DNA of 64,000 nt from CAVZZG01 sp963779685 (lineage in GTDB: Bacteria; Actinomycetota; Thermoleophilia; Gaiellales; F1-60-MAGs149): the NCBI GenBank assembly GCA_963779685.1, contig CAVZZG010000003.1:1798001-1862000 (forward strand). The letters are read 5' to 3'. The notes below the pieces were generated by a model. That model was not told where the DNA came from, did not search any database, and worked only from the letters and a program-made list of their open reading frames with translations. Of the stretch, positions 24,952-33,218 are shown piece after piece. Position 1 is the stretch's first letter; every line of letters begins with the position of its first letter. Both the position numbers and the translations under genes were made by a program.

Positions 24952-25969
24952 CCGCGCGCCGAGGGTCGCGATCCTGGGTGCCACCGGTGCCGTCGGCCAG
25001 GTGATGCGCACGGTGCTCGCCGAACGCGGATTCCCCGTGGCCGAGCTGGTCTGCCTCGCCTCCGAGCGCAGCGCCGGGACACGCGTGACGTTCGCCGGCG
25101 AGGAGGTGCAGGTGCGCGCGGTCAGCCCGGAAGGGTTCGACGGGGTCGACATCGCCCTCTTCTCGGCCGGAGCGACCCGCTCGCGCGAGTGGGCGCCGGT
25201 GGCCGTTGCCCGCGGCGCGGTGGTCGTCGACAACTCGTCGGCGTTCCGGATGGAGCCGGACGTGCCGCTGGTGGTGGCCGACGTCAATCCCGAGGCCGCT
25301 CGCGACCACCACGGCGTGATCGCGAACCCGAACTGCTCGACCATGCAGCTGATGCCGGTCGTGAAGCCGATCCTCGATGCCGTCGGCATCGAGCACCTGA
25401 CCGTCGCGACCTACCAGTCGGTGTCCGGCACGGGCCAGAAGGCGATCGACGCGCTGCAGGCCGAGTCACGCCAGGCGCTGGCCGGCGAGAAGGTCGAGGC
25501 GGCCGTGTACCCGCATCCGATCGCGTTCAACGTCATCCCGGCCGGAGCGTTCACCGGCGACGACGGCTACACCGACGAGGAGCTGAAGCTCGTCAACGAG
25601 ACGCGCAAGATCCTGTCGGCACCGAACCTGCGCGTCTCCGCCACCTGCGCGCGCGTGCCGGTCGTGACATCGCACTCGGAGGCGGTCTGGGTCGAGACGC
25701 GCGAGCCGCTGTCGCCCGGCGATCTGCGCGACCTGCTGGCCTCACGGCCCGGCATCACCGTGCTCGACGACCCCGCCACGCACACCTACCCGACCGCGAT
25801 CGCGGCCGCCGGGTCGGACGAGGTGTTCGTCGGGCGCATCCGGCGCGATCTCGGCTGCGAGAACGGCCTGGCCTTCTGGGTCGTCTCGGACAACCTCCGC
25901 AAGGGCGCGGCCACCAATGCGGTCGAGATCGCGCAGCTGCTCGTGCGCGACCGGCTCTTGACCCGATAG
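24944..25969 (+). CDS. asd: Aspartate-semialdehyde dehydrogenase
   Basis: 341 aa. Converts aspartyl phosphate to aspartate semialdehyde with NADPH. VAILGATGAVGQVM is the nucleotide-binding loop, FSAGATRSREWAPVAVARGAVVVDNSSAFRM is split over residues ~72-102, the catalytic Cys is in GVIANPNCSTMQL, and SVSGTGQKAI follows. GTG at 24944 is preferred over TTG at 24935 because a GAGGAGGAGG ribosome site (24925-24934) is 9 nt before it. Overlaps the lysC stop. Followed by a short tandem repeat and a convergent gene. Confidence 0.95.
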   Translation: MPDRAPRVAILGATGAVGQVMRTVLAERGFPVAELVCLASERSAGTRVTFAGEEVQVRAVSPEGFDGVDIALFSAGATRSREWAPVAVARGAVVVDNSSAFRMEPDVPLVVADVNPEAARDHHGVIANPNCSTMQLMPVVKPILDAVGIEHLTVATYQSVSGTGQKAIDALQAESRQALAGEKVEAAVYPHPIAFNVIPAGAFTGDDGYTDEELKLVNETRKILSAPNLRVSATCARVPVVTSHSEAVWVETREPLSPGDLRDLLASRPGITVLDDPATHTYPTAIAAAGSDEVFVGRIRRDLGCENGLAFWVVSDNLRKGAATNAVEIAQLLVRDRLLTR

Positions 25970-25974
25970 GCCGG

Positions 25975-26002
25975 AGCTCTCAGCTCTTAGCTCTTAGCTC
26001 TT
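25975..26002. repeat. Tandem 7-bp repeat (AGCTCTT)
   Basis: AGCTCTC at 25975-25981 then three exact AGCTCTT units to 26002, between the convergent asd and GNAT-like genes. The last unit runs into the stop codon (TAA on the minus strand, 26001-26003) of the downstream gene, so repeat expansion or loss could change that stop. Confidence 0.8.
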
Positions 26003-26648
26003 AGCGAACCGGGGCCGGGACGCCCGCGACGCGGGCTCGGAGCGACGCCCAGGCGCGCTCGAGCGCCGTCTCGGACGGATCGACCGGCACGATGCCTCGC
26101 AGCTCCAGCCGCATCAGCTCGATCCGGCCGACCGCGCGGACGGTGCGGAACCCGAAGTCCGACAGGAAGTCGCGCGGGAACACCGTGCGGTGCCGCAGGA
26201 AGCGGGCCGCGAAGTCATCGCCCTCATCGTGACGGTACGCGAACGTCTCGATCGCCTCGTGCCCGGAATCCTTGACCTCGCCGATGCACGCCAGGAAGAG
26301 GCTCTGCAGCGCCCAGGGGCTCGCGGCGTCGATGAGGAAGCTGCACGTGATCAGGACGGCGTCCGCACCCGGCGGCCCGGCCGGCAGGTCGCGGGCGCGC
26401 GGGAACGCATCGGACGGCCCGTACTGCAGCAGCGCGATGACGCGGTCGCCGTCCCGGTAGAGCTTCCCCCACGGGCCGAACCCCTCCTCGACCTCGTCGA
26501 TGAACTTACGCTTCTCGCTGGGGCGGCCATGGGCGCGGTCCTGCCACCAGGTGCAGCCAACGCAGCAGGCCGGCGCCTGCTCGATCGTCGCCCCCGTCAG
26601 GTCGGCGACCGAGATCCGCCCGGACCCCCGCTTCTCCGACCGCGCCAT
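26001..26648 (-). CDS. GNAT-like acetyltransferase family protein
   Basis: 215 aa. A cysteine pair (CCVGCTWWQ, residues ~28-36) near the N-terminus, then LYRDGDRVIALLQYGPSDAFP and GADAVLITCSFLIDAAS, a pattern shared with actinobacterial proteins annotated as GNAT N-acetyltransferases in which the Cys pair precedes the acetyl-CoA fold. The usual RxxGxG/A acetyl-CoA loop is poorly preserved, so catalytic ability is uncertain. ATG at 26648 overlaps the stop of the Asp23-like gene upstream (ATGA), so the two are co-expressed. Specific function unknown. Confidence 0.55.
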   Translation of the reverse strand: MARSEKRGSGRISVADLTGATIEQAPACCVGCTWWQDRAHGRPSEKRKFIDEVEEGFGPWGKLYRDGDRVIALLQYGPSDAFPRARDLPAGPPGADAVLITCSFLIDAASPWALQSLFLACIGEVKDSGHEAIETFAYRHDEGDDFAARFLRHRTVFPRDFLSDFGFRTVRAVGRIELMRLELRGIVPVDPSETALERAWASLRARVAGVPAPVR

Positions 26649-26974
26649 CAGGCGACGTCCTCGACGACGACCCGAACCGTCCCGATCGTCACGGCGACCA
26701 GCTGGTCGAGGTCTTGCCGGATGGCAGCGTCGAGGGCTCGCGCCGCGAGCGGTGCGGCGAGACCGTACTCAAGTATAACCTTCACATCGAGGTTGATACT
26801 TTGTCCATCTTCGCCGATCGCGATCCGCACGGCCTTCGCCGGCGCGCCCGCGAGCGTCACCCCCGCCCGCGCGGCGGCGACGGCATCGGCGACGTACGCG
26901 GCGATCACCGCGTGGGAGAAGTGGGCGGGAGTCGTCGTCGCCAGCCCGGGCGTCCCGGAAGTCGCACCGTTCAC
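26648..26974 (-). CDS. Asp23/Gls24 family envelope stress protein
   Basis: 108 aa, no membrane helix. VRIAIGEDGQSINLDVKVILEYGL and VAVTIGTVRVVVEDV are the two conserved beta segments of the Asp23/Gls24 (DUF322) family, cytosolic proteins often attached to the membrane and linked to envelope stress. The N-terminal ~20 residues are low complexity. First gene of a two-gene unit with the GNAT-like protein; the metallophosphoesterase gene 3' end lies 9 nt before its start codon on the same strand, so the three may form one transcript. Confidence 0.75.
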   Translation of the reverse strand: MNGATSGTPGLATTTPAHFSHAVIAAYVADAVAAARAGVTLAGAPAKAVRIAIGEDGQSINLDVKVILEYGLAAPLAARALDAAIRQDLDQLVAVTIGTVRVVVEDVA

Positions 26975-26983
26975 GACTGCAGT

Positions 26984-27808
26984 CTACGTCGCCACCATGG
27001 TCGCAAGTTCGAGGATCGTCACCTCCGGCCTGGCGGCGAACCGGAAGGGGACGAACGTCGTTCCCACGCCGCGCGAGATGTGCATCACGGCGCCGTCCCG
27101 TCCGTAGAGCCCTTCCAGGTACGACCGGCTCGCGTGCGCCAGCCGGACCTTGCCGGTCGGCAGCGGAATGCAGATCTGCCCGCCGTGCAGATGCCCGGCC
27201 AGGACGACGTGCCAGTCGCCCGGCCGGACACGGTCGAGCACCGTCGGGTAGTGGCAGACCAGGATCCGCAGGCCTGGCCCGCGGGAAGGTTCGAGATGGC
27301 CGCTCTGGGGAGCGAGGCCGCCGATGACGACAGGGCCCGCAGGGTGGTGCACGACGACCCGCTCGTCGGCCAGCAGGCGGACGGGCGTTCCGTCAAGGTC
27401 GCCGAGCGGGACGCCGTCGCCGAAGGGGTCGTGGCCCTCGCCGATGTCGTGGTTGCCGAGGACGGCGTAGCTGCCGAGCGGCGCCTCCAGGCGGGCGAGC
27501 TGCCAGCGTAGAACGCGGTCACCGCCAACCCGGGCGCGCACGTCGCCGGAGATGCACACGATGTCGGGGGCGGCGTCGACGACGAGGTCGACCGCGCGCC
27601 GCAGGGCGCGTCCATTCAGTCCCGGGGCGCCGACGTGGAGGTCGGACATGTGCGCCACGCGGAGGCCGGCGAACCCGGGTTCGAGCCCGGCGACGAGCGC
27701 GCGCGACTGGACGCGCCTCACCCACTGTGACTCGAAGAGACCCCACGCAGCGACCCCCGTCGCGGTCGCGGCGGCGATTCTATACCTGTCCGTGGCGCGT
27801 CGTGTCAT
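26984..27808 (-). CDS. Membrane-anchored metallophosphoesterase
   Basis: 274 aa. Calcineurin-like phosphoesterase (YaeI/LpxH-like superfamily) with a single N-terminal hydrophobic segment (IAAATATGVAAWGLF) that probably anchors it. All metal motifs are present: HMSDLHVG, CISGDV, VLGNHDIGEG, LVCHYPTV and VLAGHLHGGQI. YaeI-type enzymes act on phospholipid-like substrates, but the substrate here is unknown. ATG at 27808 places the anchor right at the N-terminus; upstream lies a 181-nt structured non-coding stretch. Confidence 0.85.
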   Translation of the reverse strand: MTRRATDRYRIAAATATGVAAWGLFESQWVRRVQSRALVAGLEPGFAGLRVAHMSDLHVGAPGLNGRALRRAVDLVVDAAPDIVCISGDVRARVGGDRVLRWQLARLEAPLGSYAVLGNHDIGEGHDPFGDGVPLGDLDGTPVRLLADERVVVHHPAGPVVIGGLAPQSGHLEPSRGPGLRILVCHYPTVLDRVRPGDWHVVLAGHLHGGQICIPLPTGKVRLAHASRSYLEGLYGRDGAVMHISRGVGTTFVPFRFAARPEVTILELATMVAT

Positions 27809-27989
27809 GGCCTTGCCCCGGTGGTATCTTGCCCGTAACGCCCCCCTTCCGATCGCGCGGGCGCGTCGGTGAGCCCCGTAATCCGGGGGGAGGCCAGCAA
27901 CTTGGCAGCCCCCCGCTGCTAAGGCCCAGCCGGGTGCGGGCGGCTCTTTCCGTCGCAGGCCGCCCCCCGGCTGGCGTACGCCCGAGGAG
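27809..27989. other. Structured intergenic element (possible ncRNA or leader)
   Basis: 181 nt between two minus-strand genes with strong paired elements. A first hairpin has GGGGGG and CCCCCC arms with inner GCCA/TGGC and a symmetric AG/AG internal loop (about 27884-27915). A second has arms CCAGCCGGG (27926-27934) and CCCGGCTGG (27966-27974) plus inner GGGCGGC (27938-27944) and GCCGCCC (27959-27965), with a three-base bulge. It does not match any riboswitch consensus I can recall. It could lie in the 5' leader of the metallophosphoesterase mRNA or be a free-standing RNA on either strand. Confidence 0.5.
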
Positions 27990-28514
27990 CTACTTTCCGG
28001 GGAACGCGGCGGCGAAGCCGCAGGCGCCCCACAATCCGCCGCGGGCCTGGCGGGCCGCGCTGACGAGCCGTGCGAGCTCCGCGGCGTCGTCGGTATCGGG
28101 AGGAATCGGAAGGTCTCGCGCAAGCCCTCGCCGGGCCAGCTCGCGCGAGAGGTCGACGCCGTCCACCACGACCCGCGCCAGCAGGCGGCCGTAGCGGTCG
28201 CGCGGCTCGGGGCCGGGGATGAGGCGAACCGTGCGCCCGGTCAGGAAGGCCGTGGCGAACCGACGGGCCTCCTCGCCATAGCAGGCGGCCGGTGCCGGGC
28301 CGTGGGCTACCTCGGGAGTGTCGATGCCGATCACGCGGACACGCTCCTCGACGCCCCCGACCCGGACCGTGAAGGTGTCGCCGTCGATGACGCGGCCGAC
28401 GGGCGTGCCGGCGCCGCCGGCACCCTCGTGCCGCACCGCCAGCACGCCGACGGCGGCCAGGGCGGCGGCGGCGATCAGGATCCCGGAGCGCGGCACGGCG
28501 GGAGCGTGCCGCAC
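27990..28514 (-). CDS. Secreted thermonuclease-family (SNase-like) protein
   Basis: 174 aa. An N-terminal hydrophobic segment (GILIAAAALAAVGVLAV) acts as signal peptide or anchor, then the OB-fold of staphylococcal-nuclease-like proteins: GRVIDGDTFTVRV with the metal-binding Asp, VRVIGIDTPE with the catalytic Arg region and metal Asp, and PRDRYGRLLARVVVDGVDLSRELARRGLA with the second catalytic Arg. Expected to cut nucleic acids outside the cytoplasm with Ca2+. Its stop is at the edge of the structured element; an EcsC-like gene precedes it by 28 nt. Confidence 0.85.
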   Translation of the reverse strand: MRHAPAVPRSGILIAAAALAAVGVLAVRHEGAGGAGTPVGRVIDGDTFTVRVGGVEERVRVIGIDTPEVAHGPAPAACYGEEARRFATAFLTGRTVRLIPGPEPRDRYGRLLARVVVDGVDLSRELARRGLARDLPIPPDTDDAAELARLVSAARQARGGLWGACGFAAAFPGK

Positions 28515-28542
28515 GCTCGGCGCACGTGGCGCGCGCGGACGG

Positions 28543-29277
28543 TCAGGCCGACCGCGCGGACCGCGCCGCGTCGACCGCGTCGAGGTATGCGATCGCGGCC
28601 CGGCCGACGCTCCCGACGGTCTTGAAGTCGTCGATGCCGGCGACCGCCGCGCCCACCCCGAAGGGGATCAGCCGCCCGAGCATGAAGCGGGCACGGTGCC
28701 TGGCCACCTTCAGGATGATCTGATCGGCGACCTTCCTCGTGATCCGCTGGACGACCTCGTCGGGCAGGTCCTCCGCGCTGGCGAGGTCGATCGTGATCGA
28801 GTCCGCCGTGATCACGTGGCCCTTCATCGTCACGGCGCCGGCCTCCAGACCGAGCACGAGCAGCGCGTCGAGCCGACGCGAGGCGACGTCGCGGACGTCA
28901 CGGCCCCGCAGGTGGCTGACCGCCAGGATCAGCGAGACCTCGGCGTAGGCGACCACGCCGGCATCGAAGAGGGCCGCGGCCATGCCGACGGCCGTGCCGG
29001 GGCCCGACATGATGGACGGAAGCCCGGAGGCGACACCGATCGCGCCGCCCCGCCGGGCCCGCTCCCGCACCAACGCACGCTCCGCCGCGCGGGTGTCCTC
29101 GGCGCCCCGCTGCACCCGGAACACGTCGGCATCGGCCGCGATGCTCGCGCCGCGCTGATCGATCACGACGTCGAACGCCAGCCGCGTCGCCCCGACCGTC
29201 CGCGCGGCCAGTTCGTCCAGCAGCCGGTCAGCCACCTTGCCACCCAGCTGCCGGGACATCGTCGCCGTCAAGCCCAT
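28543..29277 (-). CDS. EcsC-like protein
   Basis: 244 aa. GGAIGVASGLPSIMSGPGTAVGM followed by a hydrophobic stretch ending VSLILAVSHLRGRDVRD (residues ~75-125) matches the EcsC family core, and a late glycine-rich GRLIPFGVGAAVAGIDDFKTV resembles its C-terminus. EcsC accompanies an ABC transporter in Bacillus but its biochemical role is not known. The start could be ATG 29277 or ATG 29259. It diverges from the coiled-coil/beta-CASP gene and is probably co-transcribed with the nuclease. Confidence 0.5.
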   Translation of the reverse strand: MGLTATMSRQLGGKVADRLLDELAARTVGATRLAFDVVIDQRGASIAADADVFRVQRGAEDTRAAERALVRERARRGGAIGVASGLPSIMSGPGTAVGMAAALFDAGVVAYAEVSLILAVSHLRGRDVRDVASRRLDALLVLGLEAGAVTMKGHVITADSITIDLASAEDLPDEVVQRITRKVADQIILKVARHRARFMLGRLIPFGVGAAVAGIDDFKTVGSVGRAAIAYLDAVDAARSARSA

Positions 29278-29335
29278 CGCCGCGCACCCTAGCCGAACGC
29301 CACCACCGCCTCGGGCGATCAACTACGGTTCGGAC

Positions 29336-31624
29336 ATGTCGTCGCGCACGCGCCGCCGGTTCCCGGAGCCGAAGAAGGCACCGGACTGGGTATCGGATGC
29401 GGTTCTCGAGCGGATCGGGACGCTGGTGCACGACGAACGGTTCTCGCGCGAGGCGCGCCAGACTCCCAACGTCTACCCGGACCGGCTCGACCTCCTCATC
29501 GGCCATGCCGGCGGCAGCGTGCCGCCGGCCGAGCTCGGGGATCCGGTGGACGAGCTCGTCGATCGCTACGGCGTCGCACGCGTCGCGCTGACCATGCTCC
29601 GGCTGGGCATCCCACTCGCGACCGCCGAACCGGCGCTGACGCGCTTCCTCGAGGACGACGGTCTCGACCCGCTGCCCGATACCGGCGACGCGCCGGCGAC
29701 CAACGGCTCGACGGGACCCGTCAACGTCGACCGGCTGGTGAAGGAACGCGACCGGCTGGCCGAGGAGCTACGCCGCGAGCGCGAGCGGGTCAGGGAGAAG
29801 GACCGCAAGCTGAAGGAGGAGCGCACGGCGCACGGCGCGACCCGCAGCGAGCTGACCTCCGATCGCGACAAGGCGCGGCACGCGCTGGCAGAGGTGCAGC
29901 GCCAGCTCGAGTCGGGGCCGTCGGGCAGCGTCATCGAGCAGCAACGCCAGCTGACCGAGGAGGCGGAGGAGCGGCGAGCCGCCGCCGAAGCCGAACGCGA
30001 TGCCGCGCGGGCCGAGGCCGCTGCCGCGGAGGCCGAGCGCCGCAAGCTGCAGACCGCGCTCGACGCCGCTGCCGCGGACGCCCGCCAGGCCCGGGACGAC
30101 GCCGAGCGCGCGCGGGTCGCGCCGCCGTCGACCTCCGACCTGCTGCGTGCGGCCCAGCATGCCGGCACCGCCGCCCTGCTCCGCATCGACGCGCCGACGC
30201 CCGGCGACGCCGAGCTGCTCGAAGCCCTGGCAGCGATCTCGCGCTGGCAGACGGCAACCAGCGGCGGCGTGGCCGCGCGGCGCAGCGAGCGACGACCGTC
30301 GCCGGCGCCGGCCGAACCGGCCCCCGAGCCCTCAGCCCCGGCGCGAACGCGCAGCGGCCGCGCGCAGGCGGCCGCCCTGGCCGTCGGCGGCCCGATCCGG
30401 ATCACCATCGCCGGCGGCGGCGGCGTCGGCTCGTCGGCCTACCTCGTCGAGTACGGAGGCAGTCGCGTGCTGCTGGACTGCGGCATCGGCGGCGGCGGGC
30501 GCGCGGCCGACCTCCCGGACGAGCTGGACGCCGTGATCATCTCGCACGCCCACGGCGATCACATGGGCGGCCTGCCCGAGCTGTTCCGGCGGCACCCCGA
30601 CCTCCGCGGCTACTGCTCGAAGCCGACCAAGCTGCTCGCGACGTACCAGGCCAACGCCGCCGAGGAGTACATCCCCGGCGACCGCCTGCTCGTGCGCGAC
30701 CCGGGTGAGGGCTACCGGATCCTCGACGGCGCGGTCGAGCTGACGTTGCATCGCGTCGCCCACATCCTCGGCAGCTGCGCCATCCGCCTCCGGTTCGCCG
30801 ACGGCCGCGTGCTGGTGTACTCGGGCGACCTCGGCGGTGCCGGACTGCGCACCGTGCGGCCCGGCGATCCGCTGCCGCTGCACGGCGCCTCCGTCGTGCT
30901 GCTCGAGTCGACCCTCGGCGATCGCGGCCCGATCCGGGCCAGCCACGAGGCATCCCTGCAGCGCGACGCGGCGGAGGTCGTCGCCGGCGGCGGCTGCTGC
31001 CTGTTCCCGGCCGCCAACATCGGCAGGGCGCAGGAGCTCGCAGCGATGCTCGGCGAGGCGTTCGCGGACGGCACGCTGCCGGTGGCGCCGGTATGGATGA
31101 CGCCGCTCGGCAAGCGCGTCCTCGACCGCTACCGCAACGGCGACCGGGACGGGTGGCTGACCGACGCCACCTACCCCGAGGTGCTCACGCTCAGCCCGGA
31201 GGACCCGGCCGACGACGTCGTCGGCCGCACCGGGTACGTCGTCGTCGGCGGCGCCTCGGCACTCGAGCGGCGCTCCGGACAGCTCGCGTTCGCCGCGTGC
31301 TCCCGACCCGAGTGCGGCGTCTTCTTCACCGGCTACTCCGGACCGACGGCCCGCCAGCGGACGACCGGCGACCCCTTCGAGATCACCGGCGAGGACGGCC
31401 GGCCGCAGCGCACCACGATCCAGTGCCGCTGGGGGTGGTCGCCGTCGCCCGACCACGCCTCCCAGCGCGAGCTGACGCGGGCCGTTGCCCACCTCGGGCC
31501 GGACGTCCCGCTGATGCTCGTCCATGGCGTCGACGAGGCCAAGCGACAGCTGGCCGAGAAGCTCGAGGCAGCCGGCCACCGCGACGTCCGCCGGCTCGCA
31601 GACGGCGACGTGATCGAGATTTAG
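29336..31624 (+). CDS. Long coiled-coil protein with C-terminal metallo-beta-lactamase/beta-CASP nuclease domain
   Basis: 762 aa. Residues ~1-115 form an N-terminal helical domain (SDAVLERIGTLVHDERF) unlike anything I know. Residues ~130-275 are a charged coiled coil (repeated RER, EEAEERRAAAEAERDAARAE). A Pro/Ala-rich linker leads to a metallo-beta-lactamase fold: SSAYLVEYGGSRVLLDCGIG, the metal motif ISHAHGDHMGGLPEL, VAHILGSCAIRL, VYSGDLGG, then a beta-CASP insert (LESTLGDRG, LFPAANIGRAQEL, SGQLAFAACS) and final LVHGVDEAK with the C-terminal His. Beta-CASP enzymes process RNA or DNA. ATG at 29336 has TACGGT 6 nt upstream (leaderless). Monocistronic. Confidence 0.85.
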   Translation: MSSRTRRRFPEPKKAPDWVSDAVLERIGTLVHDERFSREARQTPNVYPDRLDLLIGHAGGSVPPAELGDPVDELVDRYGVARVALTMLRLGIPLATAEPALTRFLEDDGLDPLPDTGDAPATNGSTGPVNVDRLVKERDRLAEELRRERERVREKDRKLKEERTAHGATRSELTSDRDKARHALAEVQRQLESGPSGSVIEQQRQLTEEAEERRAAAEAERDAARAEAAAAEAERRKLQTALDAAAADARQARDDAERARVAPPSTSDLLRAAQHAGTAALLRIDAPTPGDAELLEALAAISRWQTATSGGVAARRSERRPSPAPAEPAPEPSAPARTRSGRAQAAALAVGGPIRITIAGGGGVGSSAYLVEYGGSRVLLDCGIGGGGRAADLPDELDAVIISHAHGDHMGGLPELFRRHPDLRGYCSKPTKLLATYQANAAEEYIPGDRLLVRDPGEGYRILDGAVELTLHRVAHILGSCAIRLRFADGRVLVYSGDLGGAGLRTVRPGDPLPLHGASVVLLESTLGDRGPIRASHEASLQRDAAEVVAGGGCCLFPAANIGRAQELAAMLGEAFADGTLPVAPVWMTPLGKRVLDRYRNGDRDGWLTDATYPEVLTLSPEDPADDVVGRTGYVVVGGASALERRSGQLAFAACSRPECGVFFTGYSGPTARQRTTGDPFEITGEDGRPQRTTIQCRWGWSPSPDHASQRELTRAVAHLGPDVPLMLVHGVDEAKRQLAEKLEAAGHRDVRRLADGDVIEI

Positions 31625-31628
31625 TGCA

Positions 31629-32474
31629 CTAACGGCGCTGGCTGATGCCGACGCCCGCGAGAGCGAGCAGTCCTCCGACGAGGGCGAGCGCCGTTGGCGC
31701 CTCGCCGAGGTACGCCCACGACAACAGCACCGCCAGCGGCGGGACGAGGTAGAGCACCGCCGAGACCTGGCCCGTCGACGGGGTGCGCTTGATGGCGTAG
31801 GCCAGCGTGACGTAGGACACCGCGCCGGTCGTGACGGCCACGAACACGATCGCGAGGGTGGCGCGCGCCGGCGCCTCCTGCACCTGGCTGAAGAACTGGC
31901 CGGCGAACGGCAGGGTCAGGACCAGCCCCACGACCGACGCCTGGGCCATCAGGGTGATCGCCGGCTGCCGGCCGAGCAACGGCTTCTGCACCACCAGCAG
32001 CCCCGCCTGGGCGAGCGCGGCGACCAGTACCAGCACGGCTCCCCGCGACAGGTGCAGGCCATCGGTGCCGCCGACCGCGATCAGCGCCGCGCCCGCGAAC
32101 CCGACCGCCAGCCCGGCGACGAGCCAGCCACTCGCCCGCTCGCCGAGAAAGGCCGCTGCCAGCGCGGCCGTCATCAGCGGGCTCGTCTCGGCGAGCATGC
32201 TGGCGGTGCCGGCGTCGATCGTCCGCTCGCCGGCGATGAGCAGGCCGATGTAGGCCACGAACAGTGCACCGAGCACGACCACCCGCACGCGGTCCTGCGG
32301 CGGCGGCGCGAACCGGCGCGAGCGGGCTGCCAGCAGTGTCAGCAGTACCGCCGGGATCAGGAAGCGCAGGAACAGGAACGGCCCGGGAGCATACGATCCC
32401 GCCCCGACCCGGATCGCGACGAACGCGGCGGCCCACATCAGGACGGTCACGCCCAGGGCGAGCCGGACCTTCAC
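31629..32474 (-). CDS. EamA/DMT-superfamily transporter
   Basis: 281 aa, ten membrane helices in two EamA repeats (VLMWAAAFVAIRVGAGSYAP in the first, LVVQKPLLGRQP before the second). Drug/metabolite transporter of unknown substrate, typically exporting amino acids or small metabolites. GTG at 32474 overlaps the stop of the upstream membrane-protein gene (GTGA), which places it in an operon. It ends 5 nt from the convergent beta-CASP gene. A second EamA protein is cut by the right edge of the window. Confidence 0.85.
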   Translation of the reverse strand: MKVRLALGVTVLMWAAAFVAIRVGAGSYAPGPFLFLRFLIPAVLLTLLAARSRRFAPPPQDRVRVVVLGALFVAYIGLLIAGERTIDAGTASMLAETSPLMTAALAAAFLGERASGWLVAGLAVGFAGAALIAVGGTDGLHLSRGAVLVLVAALAQAGLLVVQKPLLGRQPAITLMAQASVVGLVLTLPFAGQFFSQVQEAPARATLAIVFVAVTTGAVSYVTLAYAIKRTPSTGQVSAVLYLVPPLAVLLSWAYLGEAPTALALVGGLLALAGVGISQRR

Positions 32475-33214
32475 CGGCGTCCCCGAGGCAGCGCGAGCAC
32501 GGCGCCCAGGAGCGCCCCGGCCGACGCCACGCCGTACACGCCCCACAGCGATGCCCCCCGGTCGAGCAGTGTCCCGGCCAGCGCGAAGAACACGATGAAC
32601 CCGAACGTGCCGCGCTGCGACCCGTGGAGGACGTCGACGGCGGCATCTGGGCCCTCCTCGCGTTGCGCGTGTACCGCCAGCACGCCGATCACGACCGGCA
32701 ACGGCGTCAGCGCGCCGGCCAACTCGGCCCCGGCCGTGCGCGCCACGAGCAACACCACGACGACGACCGTGAACGCGCTCAGAACCCGCGGCAGCAGAGC
32801 GAGTTGCGGCCGGGCCCCCGGGCCCGCGCCTCGCAGCCGTCCGAGCACGATGATGGCGGTCAGCGCGGCTCCTGCGGCGATGATCGCGGCCGAGGCCAGG
32901 GTCGCGGGCCCGGTCAGGCCGACGGTGACGCCGACGGCGAACGCGGCCAGCCCGACTGCCGTCGCCAGCCGCCACCCGCGTCGCGCGGTCAGGCCGTAGG
33001 CGACGCAGGCAGCGGTGGAGGCCGCGATGCCGACCAGCGAGCCGACGGCGGCATCGGCCGCGAAACGGCTGCCGTGCTCGATGGCCAGCGCCAGCGACAG
33101 CGGCCCCGACGTGAGCGGCAACCCGGCCATCACCCCACCGACGCCGTGGCCGAACCGCCGCGAGACGAGCGTCGCCAGGGCCACCAGGGCCGGGACGACG
33201 ACGAGCGCGATCAC
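32471..33214 (-). CDS. Polytopic membrane protein of unknown function
   Basis: 247 aa, about eight membrane helices. GGVMAGLPLTSGPLSLALAIEHG near residue 26 and PLPVVIGVLAVHAQREEG near residue 173 are the most conserved-looking stretches, reminiscent of GlpM-like or small permease families, but I do not recognise it with confidence. GTG start at 33214 lies 4 nt after the YbaK stop; the stop overlaps the downstream DMT transporter start. The coupling suggests a small transport unit. Confidence 0.6.
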   Translation of the reverse strand: MIALVVVPALVALATLVSRRFGHGVGGVMAGLPLTSGPLSLALAIEHGSRFAADAAVGSLVGIAASTAACVAYGLTARRGWRLATAVGLAAFAVGVTVGLTGPATLASAAIIAAGAALTAIIVLGRLRGAGPGARPQLALLPRVLSAFTVVVVVLLVARTAGAELAGALTPLPVVIGVLAVHAQREEGPDAAVDVLHGSQRGTFGFIVFFALAGTLLDRGASLWGVYGVASAGALLGAVLALPRGRR

Positions 33215-33218
33215 CGCG

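Noticed and set aside
27809..27989. Cobalamin or SAM-IV riboswitch at the structured element
   Set aside because: Short resemblances (CGGTGAG, GCCAGCAAC) do not extend to the full consensus or order of elements; kept as an unclassified structure.
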